Assembly: GCA_037349105.1 (NCBI GenBank)
Contig: JAYJMM010000078.1
Location: forward strand, 1,154,001-1,218,000
From: Limnomonas spitsbergensis
Taxonomy: Eukaryota > Chlorophyta > Chlorophyceae > Chlamydomonadales
Reading direction: 5' to 3'
Length of the DNA: 64,000 nt
Each line of letters begins with the position of its first letter. Position 1 is the stretch's first letter. The notes under the pieces were generated by a model, which saw nothing but the letters and a program-made list of their open reading frames with translations, was not told where the DNA came from and did not search any database. Both the position numbers and the translations under genes were made by a program. Shown here one piece after another: positions 24,901 to 38,086 of this stretch.

Positions 24901-27900
24901 GCTGTAGGAGGAGGAGTCTCAGTCAGCCTTTGTACTGCATCATGCACATGTATGATACCTTTACCTGCTGGATACCTGTACCTCAGGCCCACTGGGCAGT
25001 ACATACCCCTTCGAATTCTCTAAAAATAAAGTATTTTGCTGGGACCCTGCTTATGCTCATGGATATTCTCAGCTACACACCCCAGCACACTTGAACATCC
25101 TCAGCTACACACCCCTGTAGTCCTGGACATCCTTATTTACACACCCCATCAATCTTGACACTAGGGCATCAGCCAGAAATACTGCAGCACACCTCTGGAC
25201 AACATGGCATTCTGGACTTGCCCCTTCTCCAGCAACATGGCATTCTGGGCCTGGTTTTCCTCCAGCAACATGGCATTCTGGGCCAGGCCCTCTTCCAGCA
25301 ACATGGCATTGTGCACCAAGCCCCCCTTCAGCAACATGGCATTCTGGACCAGACCATTCACCCACCCGTCACCCAACACCCCTTACCAACCATGCACACC
25401 CGCTTCACCCACCTTTCACCCACCAGGTACCCAACAGTCCCCACCAGACACCCACCAGACACCCACAATTTTCCAACAAGTCACCCTTCATCATGGTGTG
25501 GAGTTTCAGCAGCACAGCAGCAGCATCTGCAGGTAACAAGCTGCCTTGATGTCTTGCGGAGGACCAGTGATTAATCAGCTGCAGACCAGTGATTAATCAG
25601 CTGCATACCAGTGATTAATCAGCCACAGACCAGTGATTAATCAGCTGCAGGCCAGCAATTAATCAGCTACAGACCAGTGATTTATCAGCTGCAGACCGGC
25701 AATTAATCAGCTACATACCAGTGATTTATCAGCTACAGACCAGCGCACCTCTGGACAGGGCATTCTGGACCAGGCCCCCCTCCAGGAACATGGCATTCTG
25801 TACCTGGCCCCCTCCAGCCAGCAACCATTCTAAGAATATTTTGGAACCTTAACCCCTCGTGTTTTAGGCTGCCCATCCTACCCTTGTTGCCCCATCTCAT
25901 GTCCCCATTCTTGCTCTCACAGGGGAAATATCTGACATCAAGGTCAACATGAAGGACAGCAACAACTGGGAGCCTCGTCAGGAGGACCCGTGCATCAGGA
26001 GTTGGGCAACAGCTGGGGGGCTCAGTCATCCATCATTCACCCACCAGGTACCCACCATTAATCAGCCACAGTCCAGCGATCAGCTGCCTAGGTCATGCAG
26101 TCCACATCCCCCCCTTTGCTGCCTAGCACCCTATGGATCTGGCTGCAGCTTTCCATCAGATAAAGGCCAAATGAACAGGTCAAAGAGGCAATCTCAGTAC
26201 ATTACCTTTTCTCAAATGCATCCGTAACATGCCCCGACCCTCCTCGCGCACCCTATGGATCTGGCTGCAGCTGTCCATCAGATAAAGGCCAAATGAACAG
26301 GTCAAAGAGGCAATCTCAGTACCTTACCTTTTCTCAAATGCATCCGTAACATGCCCCGACCCTCCTCGCGCACCCTATGGATCTGGCTGCAGCTTTCCAT
26401 CAGATAAAGGCCAAATGAACAGGTCAAAGAGGCAATCTCAGTACCTTACCTTTTATCAGCTGCAGACCAGTGATTAATCAGCTGCAGGCCAGCGATTAAT
26501 CAGCTACATACCAGTGATTTATCAGCTACAGACCAGCGCACCTTTGGACAGGGCATTCTGGACCAGGCCCCCCTCCAGGCACATGGCATTCTGTACCTGG
26601 CCCCCTCCAGCCAGCAACCAGCTCATGGCCAGACACATCCCCTCTCCCCCCATCACATGTCCCAGCTCATGGCCAGACTCTCACCTACACACCCCAACAC
26701 ACTTGAACATCCTCAGCTACACACCTCTGTAGTCCTGGACATCCTTATTTACACACCCCATCAATCTTGACACTAGGGCATCAGCCAGAAATACTGCAGC
26801 ACACCTCTGGACAACATGGCATTCTGGACTTGCCCCTTCTCCAGCAACATGGCATTCTGGGCCTGGTTTTCCTCCAGCAACATGGCATTCTGGACCAGGC
26901 CCTCTTCCAGCAACATGGCATTGTGCACCAAGCCCCCCTTCAGCAACATGGCATTCTGGACCAGACCATTCACCCACCCGTCACCCAACACCCCGTACCA
27001 ACCATGCACACCCGCTTCACCCACCTTTCACCCACCAGGTACCCAACAGTCCCCACCAGACACCCACCAGACACCCACAATTTCCCAACAAGTCACCCTT
27101 CATCATGGTGTGCAGTTTCAGCAGCACAGCAGCAGCATCTGCAGGTAACAAGCTGCCTTGATGTCTCACGGAGGACCAGTGATTATCCATCATTCACCCA
27201 CCAGGTACCCACCATTAATCAGCCACAGTCCAGCGATCAGCTGCCTAGGTCATGCAGTCCACACACCCCCCTTTGCTGCCTAGCACCCTATGGATCTGGC
27301 TGCAGCTGTCCATCAGATAAAGGCCAAATGAACAGGTCAAAGAGGCAATCTCAGTACCTTACCTTTTCTCAAATGCATCCGTAACATGCCCCGACCCTCC
27401 TCGCGCACCGTATGGATCTGGCTGCAGCTGTCCATCAGATAAAAGCCAAATGAACAGGTCAAAGAGGCAATCTCAGTACCTTACCTTTTATCAGCTGCAG
27501 ACCAGTGATTAATCAGCTGCAGGCCAGCGATTAATCAGCTACATACCAGTGATTTAACAGCTACAGACCAGCGCACCTTTGGACAAGGCATTCTGGACCA
27601 GGCCCCCCTCCAGGCACATGGCATTCTGTACCTAGCCCCCTCCAGCCAGCAACATCCTCAGCTACACACCTCTGTAGTCCTGGACATCCTTATTTACACA
27701 CCCCATCAATCTTGACACTAGGGCATCAGCCAGAAATACTGCAGCGCACCTCTGGACAACATGGCATTCTGGACTTGCCCCTCCTCCAGCAACATGGCAT
27801 TATGGGCCTGGTTTTCCTCCAGCAACATGGCATTCTGGGCCAGGCCCTCCTCCAACAACATGGCATTGTGCACCAAGCCCCCCTTCAGCAACATGGCATT

Positions 27901-29763
27901 CTGGACCAGACCATTCACCCACCCGTCACCCAACACCCCGTACCAACCATGCACACCCGCTTCACCCACCTTTCACCCACCAGGTACCCAACAGTCCCCA
28001 CCAGACACCCACCAGACACCCACAATTTTCCAACAAGTCACCCTTCATCATGGTGTGGAGTTTCAGCAGCACAGCAGCAGCATCTGCAGGTAACAAGCTG
28101 CCTTGATGTCTCACGGAGGACCAGTGATTATCCATCATTCACCCACCAGGTACCCACCATTAATCAGCCACAGTCCAGCGATCAGCTGCCTAGGTCATGC
28201 AGTCCACATCCCCCCCTTTGCTGCCTAGCACCCTATGGATCTGGCTGCAACTTTCCATCAGATAAAGGCCAAATGAACAGGTCAAAGAGGCAATCTCAGT
28301 ACCTTACCTTTTCTCAAATGCATCCGTAACATGCCCCGACCCTCCTCGCGCACCCTATGGATCTGGCTGCAGCTGTCCATCAGATAAAGGCCAAATGAAC
28401 AGGTCAAAGAGGCAATCTCAGTACCTTACCTTTTCTCAAATGCATCCGTAACATGCCCCGACCCTCCTCGCGCACCCTATGGATCTGGCTGCAGCTTTCC
28501 ATCAGATAAAGGCCAAATGAACAGGTCAAAGAGGCAATCTCAGTACCTTACCTTTTATCAGCTGCAGACCAGTGATTAATCAGCTGCAGGCCAGCGATTA
28601 ATCAGCTACATACCAGTGATTTATCAGCTACAGACCAGCGCACCTTTGGACAGGGCATTCTGGACCAGGCCCCCCTCCAGGCACATGGCATTCTGTACCT
28701 GGCCCCCACCAGCCAGCAACCAGCTCATGGCCAGACACATCCCCTCTCCCCCCATCACATGTCCCAGCTCATGGCCAGACTCTCACCTACACACCCCAAC
28801 ACACTTGAACATCCTCAGCTACACACCTCTGTAGTCCTGGACATCCTTATTTACACACCCCATCAATCTTGACACTAGGGCATCAGCCAGAAATACTGCA
28901 GCACACCTCTGGACAACATGGCATTCTGGACTTGCCCCTTCTCCAGCAACATGGCATTCTGGGCCTGGTTTTCCTCCAGCAACATGGCATTCTGGACCAG
29001 GCCCTCTTCCAGCAACATGGCATTGTGCACCAAGCCCCCCTTCAGCAACATGGCATTCTGGACCAGACCATTCACCCACCCGTCACCCAACACCCCGTAC
29101 CAACCATGCACACCCGCTTCACCCACCTTTCACCCACCAGGTACCCAACAGTCCCCACCAGACACCCACCAGACACCCACAATTTTCCAACAAGTCACCC
29201 TTCATCATGGTGTGGAGTTTCAGCAGCACAGCAGCAGCATCTGCAGGTAACAAGCTGCCTTGATGTCTCACGGAGGACCAGTGATTATCCATCATTCACC
29301 CACCAGGTACCCACCATTAATCAGCCACAGTCCAGCGATCAGCTGCCTAGGTCATGCAGTCCACACACCCCCCTTTGCTGCCTAGCACCCTATGGATCTG
29401 GCTGCAACTTTCCATCAGATAAAGGCCAAATGAACAGGTCAAAGAGGCAATCTCAGTACCTTACCTTTTCTCAAATGCATCCGTAACATGCCCCGACCCT
29501 CCTCGCGCACCCTATGGATCTGGCTGCAGTTGTCCATCAGATAAAAGCCAAATGAACAGGTCAAAGAGGCAATCTCAGTACCTTACCTTTTATCAGCTGC
29601 AGACCAGTGATTAATCAGCTGCAGGCCAGCGATTAATCAGCTACATACCAGTGATTTATCAGCTACAGACCAGCGCACCTTTGGACAGGGCATTCTGGAC
29701 CAGGCCCCCCTGCAGGCACATGGCATTCTGTACCTAGCCCCCTCCAGCCAGCAACATCCTCAG
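18908..29763. repeat. Tandem duplication of a 5.4-kb five-unit block
   Basis: Units B758, C1634, A945, A1157, A945 (18908-24346, 5439 bp) recur as B758, C1612, A945, A1157, A945 (24347-29763, 5417 bp). The 22-bp difference is one 22-mer lost in the second C unit. Private variants are shared at the expected 5417-bp shift: AATTTCCCAAC (21663/27080), CATTATGGGCC (22381/27798), GTGATTTAACAGC (22131/27548) and GATAAAAGCC (22021/27438). Confidence 0.93.
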
Positions 29764-31653
29764 CTACACACCTCTGTAGTCATGGACATCCTTATTTAAA
29801 CACCCCATCAATCTTGACACTAGGGCATCAGCCAGAAATACTGCAGCGCACCTCTGGACAACATGGCATTCTGGACTTGCCCCTCCTCCAGCAACATGGC
29901 ATTCTGGGCCTGGTTTTCCTCCAGCAACATGGCATTCTGGGCCAGGCCCTCCTCCAACAACATGGCATTGTGCACCAAGCCCCCCTTCAGCAACATGGCA
30001 TTCTGGACCAGACCATTCACCCACCCGTCACCCAACACCCCGTACCAACCATGCACACCCGCTTCACCCACCTTTCACCCACCAGGTACCCAACAGTCCC
30101 CACCAGACACCCACCAGACACCCACAATTTTCCAACAAGTCACCCTTCATCATGGTGTGGAGTTTCAGCAGCACAGCAGCAGCATCTGCAGGTAACAAGC
30201 TGCCTTGATGTCTCACGGAGGACCAGTGATTATCCATCATTCACCCACCAGGTACCCACCATTAATCAGCCACAGTCCAGCGATCAGCTGCCTAGGTCAT
30301 GCAGTCCACATCCCCCCCTTTGCTGCCTAGCACCCTATGGATCTGGCTGCAACTTTCCATCAGATAAAGGCCAAATGAACAGGTCAAAGAGGCAATCTCA
30401 GTACCTTACCTTTTCTCAAATGCATCCGTAACATGCCCCGACCCTCCTCGCGCACCCTATGGATCTGGCTGCAGCTGTCCATCAGATAAAGGCCAAATGA
30501 ACAGGTCAAAGAGGCAATCTCAGTACCTTACCTTTTATCAGCTGCAGACCAGTGATTAATCAGCTGCAGGCCAGCGATTAATCAGCTACATACCAGTGAT
30601 TTATCAGCTACAGACCAGCGCACCTTTGGACAGGGCATTCTGGACCAGGCCCCCCTCCAGGCACATGGCATTCTGTACCTAGCCCCCTCCAGCCAGCAAC
30701 ATCCTCAGCTACACACCTCTGTAGTCCTGGACATCCTTATTTACACACCCCATCAATCTTGACACTAGGGCATCAGCCAGAAATACTGCAGCGCACCTCT
30801 GGACAACATGGCATTCTGGACTTGCCCCTCCTCCAGCAACATGGCATTCTGGGCCTGGTTTTCCTCCAGCAACATGGCATTCTGGGCCAGGCCCTCCTCC
30901 AACAACATGGCATTGTGCACCAAGCCCCCCTTCAGCAACATGGCATTCTGGACCAGACCATTCACCCACCCGTCACCCAACACCCCGTACCAACCATGCA
31001 CACCCGCTTCACCCACCTTTCACCCACCAGGTACCCAACAGTCCCCACCAGACACCCACCAGACACCCACAATTTTCCAACAAGTCACCCTTCATCATGG
31101 TGTGGAGTTTCAGCAGCACAGCAGCAGCATCTGCAGGTAACAAGCTGCATTGATGTCTCACGGAGGACCAGTGATTATCCATCATTCACCCACCAGGTAC
31201 CCACCATTAATCAGCCACAGTCCAGCGATCAGCTGCCTAGGTCATGCAGTCCACATCCCCCCCTTTGCTGCCTAGCACCCTATGGATCTGGCTGCAACTT
31301 TCCATCAGATAAAGGCCAAATGAACAGGTCAAAGAGGCAATCTCAGTACCTTACCTTTTCTCAAATGCATCCGTAACATGCCCCGACCCTCCTCGCGCAC
31401 CCTATGGATCTGGCTGCAGCTGTCCATCAGATAAAGGCCAAATGAACAGGTCAAAGAGGCAATCTCAGTACCTTACCTTTTATCAGCTGCAGACCAGTGA
31501 TTAATCAGCTGCAGGCCAGCGATTAATCAGCTACATACCAGTGATTTATCAGCTACAGACCAGCGCACCTTTGGACAGGGCATTCTGGACCAGGCCCCCC
31601 TCCAGGCACATGGCATTCTGTACCTAGCCCCCTCCAGCCAGCAACATCCTCAG
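29764..31653. repeat. Two tandem A-type units (945 bp each)
   Basis: Two uninterrupted A945 units at 29764 and 30709 follow the A945 unit at 28819, so three equal-length units are in a row. The head at 29764 has GTCATGGACATCC with TTATTTAAAC, shared with the B-unit head at 24347 one block period away. The unit at 30709 has GCTGCATTGATG, a variant also present in the B unit at 33923. Confidence 0.88.
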
Positions 31654-34600
31654 CTACACACCTCTGTAGTCATGGACATCCTTATTTACACACCCCATCA
31701 ATCTTGACACTAGGGCATCAGCCAGAAATACTGCAGCGCACCTCTGGACAACATGGCATTCTGGACTTGCCCCTCCTCCAGCAACATGGCATTCTGGGCC
31801 AGGCCCTCCTCCAACAACATGGCATTGTGCACCAAGCCCCCCTTCAGCAACATGGCATTCTGGACCAGACAATTCACCCACCCGTCACCCAACACCCCGT
31901 ACCAACCATGCACACCCGCTTCACCCACCTTTCACCCACCAGGTACCCAACAGTCCCCACCAGACACCCACCAGACACCCACAATTTTCCAACAAGTCAC
32001 CCTTCATCATGGTGTGGAGTTTCAGCAGCACAGCAGCAGCATCTGCAGGTAACAAGCTGCCTTGATGTTTCACGGAGGAGTGCTCCATAACCAGCGCTGG
32101 TTCGTTCAGCTGATCTTCATATATTAGTTGCGTCTTCCTCACATGTTCCCCTATCACCAGATTTAAGCAGTAAAGTTGTAGGAGGAGGAGTCTCAGTCAG
32201 CCTTTGTACTGCATCATGCACCTGTATGATACCTTTACCTGCTGGATACCTGTACCTCAGGCCCACTGGGCAGTACATACCCCTTCGAATTCTCTAAAAA
32301 TAAAGTATTTTGCTGGGACCCTGCTTATGCTCATGGATATTCTCAGCTACACACCCCAGCACACTTGAACATCCTCAGCTACACACCCCTGTAGTCCTGG
32401 ACATCCTTATTTACACACCCCATCAATCTTGACACTAGGGCATCAGCCAGAAATACTGCAGCACACCTCTGGACAACATGGCATTCTGGACTTGCCCCTT
32501 CTCCAGCAACATGGCATTCTGGGCCTGGTTTTCCTCCAGCAACATGGCATTCTGGGCCAGGCCCTCTTCCAACAACATGGCATTGTGCACCAAGCCCCCC
32601 TTCAACAACATGGCATTCTGGACCAGACCATTCACCCACCCGTCACCCAACACCCCTTACCAACCATGCACACCCGCTTCACCCACCTTTCACCCACCAG
32701 GTACCCAACAGTCCCCACCAGACACCCACCAGACACCCACAATTTTCCAACAAGTCACCCTTCATCATGGTGTGGAGTTTCAGCAGCACAGCAGCAGCAT
32801 CTGCAGGTAACAAGCTGCCTTGATGTCTCGCGGAGGACCAGTGATTAATCAGCTGCAGACCAGTGATTAATCAGCTGCATACCAGTGATTAATCAGCTGC
32901 AGACCAGTGATTAATCAGCCACAGACCAGTGATTAATCAGCTGCAGGCCAGCAATTAATCAGCTACAGACAAGTGATTTATCAGCTGCAGACCGGCAATT
33001 AATCAGCTACATACCAGTGATTTATCAGCTACAGACCAGCGCACCTCTGGACAGGGCATTCTGGACCAGGCCCCCCTCCAGGAACATGGCATTCTGTACC
33101 TGGCCCCCTCCAGCCAGCAACCATTCTAAGAATATTTTGGAACCTTAACCCCTCGTGTTTTAGGCTGCCCATCCTACCCTTGTTGCCCCATCTCATGTCC
33201 CCATTCTTGCTCTCACAGGGGAAATATCTGACATCAAGGTCAACATGAAGGACAGCAACAACTGGGAGCCTCGTCAGGAGGACCCGTGCATCAGGAGTTG
33301 GGCAACAGCTGGGGGGCTCAGTCATCCATCATTCACCCATCAGGTACCCACCATTAATCAGCCACAGTCCAGCGATCAGCTGCCTAGGTCATGCAGTCCA
33401 CATCCCCCCCTTTGCTGCCTAGCACCCTATGGATCTGGCTGCAGCTTTCCATCGGATAAAGGCCAAATGAACAGGTCAAAGAGGCAATCTCAGTACCTTA
33501 CCTTTTCTCAAATGCATCCGTAACATGCCCCGACCCTCCTCGCGCACCCTATGGATCTGGCTGCAGCTGTCCATCAGATAAAGGCCAAATGAACAGGTCA
33601 AAGAGGCAATCTCAGTACCTTACCTTTTCTCAAATGCATCCGTAACATGCCCCGACCCTTCTCGCGCACCCTATGGATCTGGCTGCAGCTTTCCATCAGA
33701 TAAAGGCCAAATGAGCAGGTCAAAGAGGCAATCTCAGTACCTTACCTTTTATCAGCTGCAGACCAGTGATTAATCAGCTGCAGGCCAGCGATTAATCAGC
33801 TACATACCAGTGATTTATCAGCTACAGACCAGCGCACCTTTGGACAGGGCATTCTGGACCAGGCCCCCCTCCAGGCACATGGCATTCTGTACCTAGCCCC
33901 CTCCAGCCAGCAACATCCTCAGCTACACACCTCTGTAGTCCTGGACATCCTTATTTACACACCCCATCAATCTTGACACTAGGGCATCAGCCAGAAATAC
34001 TGCAGCGCACCTCTGGACAACATGGCATTCTGGACTTGCCCCTCCTCCAGCAACATGGCATTCTGGGCCTGGTTTTCCTCCAGCAACATGGCATTCTGGG
34101 CCAGGCCCTCCTCCAACAACATGGCATTGTGCACCAAGCCCCCCTTCAGCAACATGGCATTCTGGACCAGACCATTCACCCACCCGTCACCCAACACCCC
34201 GTACCAACCATGCACACCCGCTTCACCCACCTTTCACCCACCAGGTACCCAACAGTCCCCACCAGACACCCACCAGACACCCACAATTTTCCAACAAGTC
34301 ACCCTTCATCATGGTGTGGAGTTTCAGCAGCACAGCAACAGCATCTGCAGGTAACAAGCTGCATTGATGTTTCACGGAGGAGTGCTCCATAACCAGCGCT
34401 GGTTCGTTCAGCTGATCTTCATATATTAGTTGCGTCTTCCTCACATGTTCCCCTATCACCAGATTTAAGCAGTAAAGCTGTAGGAGGAGGAGTCTCAGTC
34501 AGCCTTTGTACTGCATCATGCACCTGTATGATACCTTTACCTGCTGGATACCTGTACCTCAGGCCCACTGGGCAGTACATACCCCTTCGAATTCTCTAAA

Positions 34601-37600
34601 AATAAAGTATTTTGCTGGGACCCTGCTTATGCTCATGGATATTCTCAGCTACACACCCCAGCACACTTGAACATCCTCAGCTACACACCTCTGTAGTCCT
34701 GGACATCCTTATTTACACACCCCATCTATCTTGACACAAGGGCATCAGCCAGAAATACTGCAGCACACCTCTGGACAACATGGCATTCTGGACTTGCCCC
34801 TTCTCCAGCAACATGGCATTCTGGGCCTGGTTTTCCTCCAGCAACATGGCATTCTGGACCAGGCCCTCTTCCAGCAACATGGCATTGTGCACCAAGCCCC
34901 CCTTCAGCAACATGGCATTCTGGACCAGACCATTCACCCACCCGTCACCCAACACCCCGTACCAACCATGCACACCCGCTTCACCCACCTTTCACCCACC
35001 AGGTACCCAACAGTCGCCACCAGACACCCACCAGACACCCACAATTTTCCAACAAGTCACCCTTCATCATGGTGTGGAGTTTCAGCAGCACAACAGCAGC
35101 ATCTGCAGGTAACAAGCTGCCTTGATGTCTCACGGAGGACCAGTGATTATCCATCATTCACCCACCAGGTACCCACCATTAATCAGCCACAGTCCAGCGA
35201 TCAGCTGCCTAGGTCATGCAGTCCACATCCCCCCCTTTGCTGCCTAGCACCCTATGGATCTGGCTGCAACTTTCCATCAGATAAAGGCCAAATGAACAGG
35301 TCAAAAAGGCAATCTCAGTACCTTACCTTTTCTCAAATGCATCCGTAACATGCCCCGACCCTCCTCGCGCACCCTATGGATCTGGCTGCAGCTGTCCATC
35401 AGATAAAGGCCAAATGAACAGGTCAAAGAGGCAATCTCAGTACCTTACCTTTTATCAGCTGCAGACCAGTGATTAATCAGCTGCAGGCCAGCGATTAATC
35501 AGCTACATACCAGTGATTTATCAGCTACAGACCAGCGCACCTTTGGACAGGGCATTCTGGACCAGGCCCCCCTCCAGGCACATGGCATTCTGTACCTAGC
35601 CCCCTCCAGCCAGCAACATCCTCAGCTACACACCTCTGTAGTCCTGGACATCCTTATTTACACACCCCATCAATCTTGACACTAGGGCATCAGCCAGAAA
35701 TACTGCAGCGCACCTCTGGACAACATGGCATTCTGGACTTGCCCCTCCTCCAGCAACATGGCATTCTGGGCCTGGTTTTCCTCCAGCAACATGGCATTCT
35801 GGGCCAGGCCCTCCTCCAGCAACATAGCATTGTGCACCAAGCCCCCCTTCAGCAACATGGCATTCTGGACCAGACCATTCACCCACCCGTCACCCAACAC
35901 CCCGTACCAACCATGCACACCCGCTTCACCCACCTTTCACCCACCAGGTACCCAACAGTCCCCACCAGACACCCACCAGACACCCACAATTTTCCAACAA
36001 GTCACCCTTCATCATGGTGTGGAGTTTCAGCAGCACAGCAGCAGCATCTGCAGGTAACAAGCTGCCTTGATGTTTCACGGAGGAGTGCTCCATAACCAGC
36101 GCTGGTTCGTTCAGCTGATCTTCATATATTAGTTGCGTCTTCCTCACATGTTCCCCTATCACCAGATTTAAGCAGTAAAGCTGTAGGAGGAGGAGTCTCA
36201 GTCAGCCTTTGTACTGCATCATGCACCTGTATGATACCTTTACCTGCTGGATACCTGTACCTCAGGCCCACTGGGCAGTACATACCCCTTCGAATTCTCT
36301 AAAAATAAAGTATTTTGCTGGGACCCTGCTTATGCTCATGGATATTCTCAGCTACACACCCCAGCACACTTGAACATCCTCAGCTACACACCTCTGTAGT
36401 CCTGGACATCCTTATTTACACACCCCATCAATCTTGACACTAGGGCATCAGCCAGAAATACTGCAGCACACCTCTGGACAACATGGCATTCTGGACTTGC
36501 CCCTTCTCTAGCAACATGGCATTCTGGGCCTGGTTTTCCTCCAGCAACATGGCATTCTGGGCCAGGCCCTCTTCCAGCAACATGGCATTGTGCACCAAGC
36601 CCCCCTTCAGCAACATGGCATTCTGGACCAGACCATTCACCCACCCGTCACCCAACACCCCGTACCAACCATGCACACCCGCTTCACCCACCTTTCACCC
36701 ACCAGGTACCCAACAGTCGCCACCAGACACCCACCAGACACCCACAATTTTCCAACAAGTCACCCTTCATCATGGTGTGGAGTTTCAGCAGCACAACAGC
36801 AGCATCTGCAGGTAACAAGCTGCCTTGATGTCTCACGGAGGACCAGTGATTATCCATCATTCACCCACCAGGTACCCACCATTAATCAGCCACAGTCCAG
36901 CGATCAGCTGCCTAGGTCATGCAGTCCACATCCCCCCCTTTGCTGCCTAGCACCCTATGGATCTGGCTGCAGCTGTCCATCAGATAAAGGCCAAATGAAC
37001 AGGTCAAAGAGGCAATCTCAGTACCTTACCTTTTCTCAAATGCATCCGTAACATGCCCCGACCCTCCTCGCGCACCCTATGGATCTGGCTGCAGCTGTCC
37101 ATCAGATAAAGGCCAAATGAACAGGTCAAAGAGGCAATCTCAGTACCTTACCTTTTATCAGCTGCAGACCAGTGATTAATCAGCTGCAGGCCAGCGATTA
37201 ATCAGCTACATACCAGTGATTTATCAGCTACAGACCAGCGCACCTTTGGACAGGGCATTCTGGACCAGGCCCCCCTCCAGGCACATGGCATTCTGTACCT
37301 AGCCCCCTCCAGCCAGCAACATCCTCAGCTACACACCTCTGTAGTCCTGGACATCCTTATTTACACACCCCATCAATCTTGACACTAGGGCATCAGCCAG
37401 AAATACTGCAGCGCACCTCTGGACAACATGGCATTCTGGACTTGCCCCTCCTCCAGCAACATGGCATTCTGGGCCTGGTTTTCCTCCAGCAACATGGCAT
37501 TCTGGGCCAGGCCCTCCTCCAGCAACATAGCATTGTGCACCAAGCCCCCCTTCAGCAACATGGCATTATGGACCAGACCATTCACCCACCCGTCACCCAA

Positions 37601-38086
37601 CACCCCGTACCAACCATGCACACCCGCTTCACCCACCTTTCACCCACCAGGTACCCAACAGTCCCCACCAGACACCCACCAGACACCCACAATTTTCCAA
37701 CAAGTCACCCTTCATCATGGTGTGGAGTTTCAGCAGCACAGCAGCAGCATCTGCATGTAACAAGCTGCCTTGATGTTTCACGGAGGAGTGCTTTATAACC
37801 AGCGCTGGTTCGTTCAGCTGATCTTCATATATTAGTTGCGTCTTCCTCACATGTTCCCCTATCACCAGATTTAAGCAGTAAAGCTTTAGGAGGAGGAGTC
37901 TCAGTCAGCCTTTGTACTGCATCATGCACCTGTATGATACCTTTACCTGCTGGATACCTGTACCTCAGGCCCACTGGGCAGTACATACCCCTTCGAATTC
38001 TCTAAAAATAAAGTATTTTGCTGGGACCCTGCTTATGCTCATGGATATTCTCAGCTACACACCCCAGCACACTTGAACATCCTCAG
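31654..38086. repeat. B-rich region of the satellite (B C B A B A B)
   Basis: Units are B725, C1544, B758, A945, B758, A945 and B758. Four of the nine B units fall here. The first has lost one 33-bp repeat from its head. A units at 34681 and 36384 share CAGTCGCCACC and CACAACAGC with the A units at 44236 and 46693. The head at 34681 has CATCTATCTTGACACAAGG; the CATCTATC part is also shared with 44236 and 46693. Confidence 0.88.
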
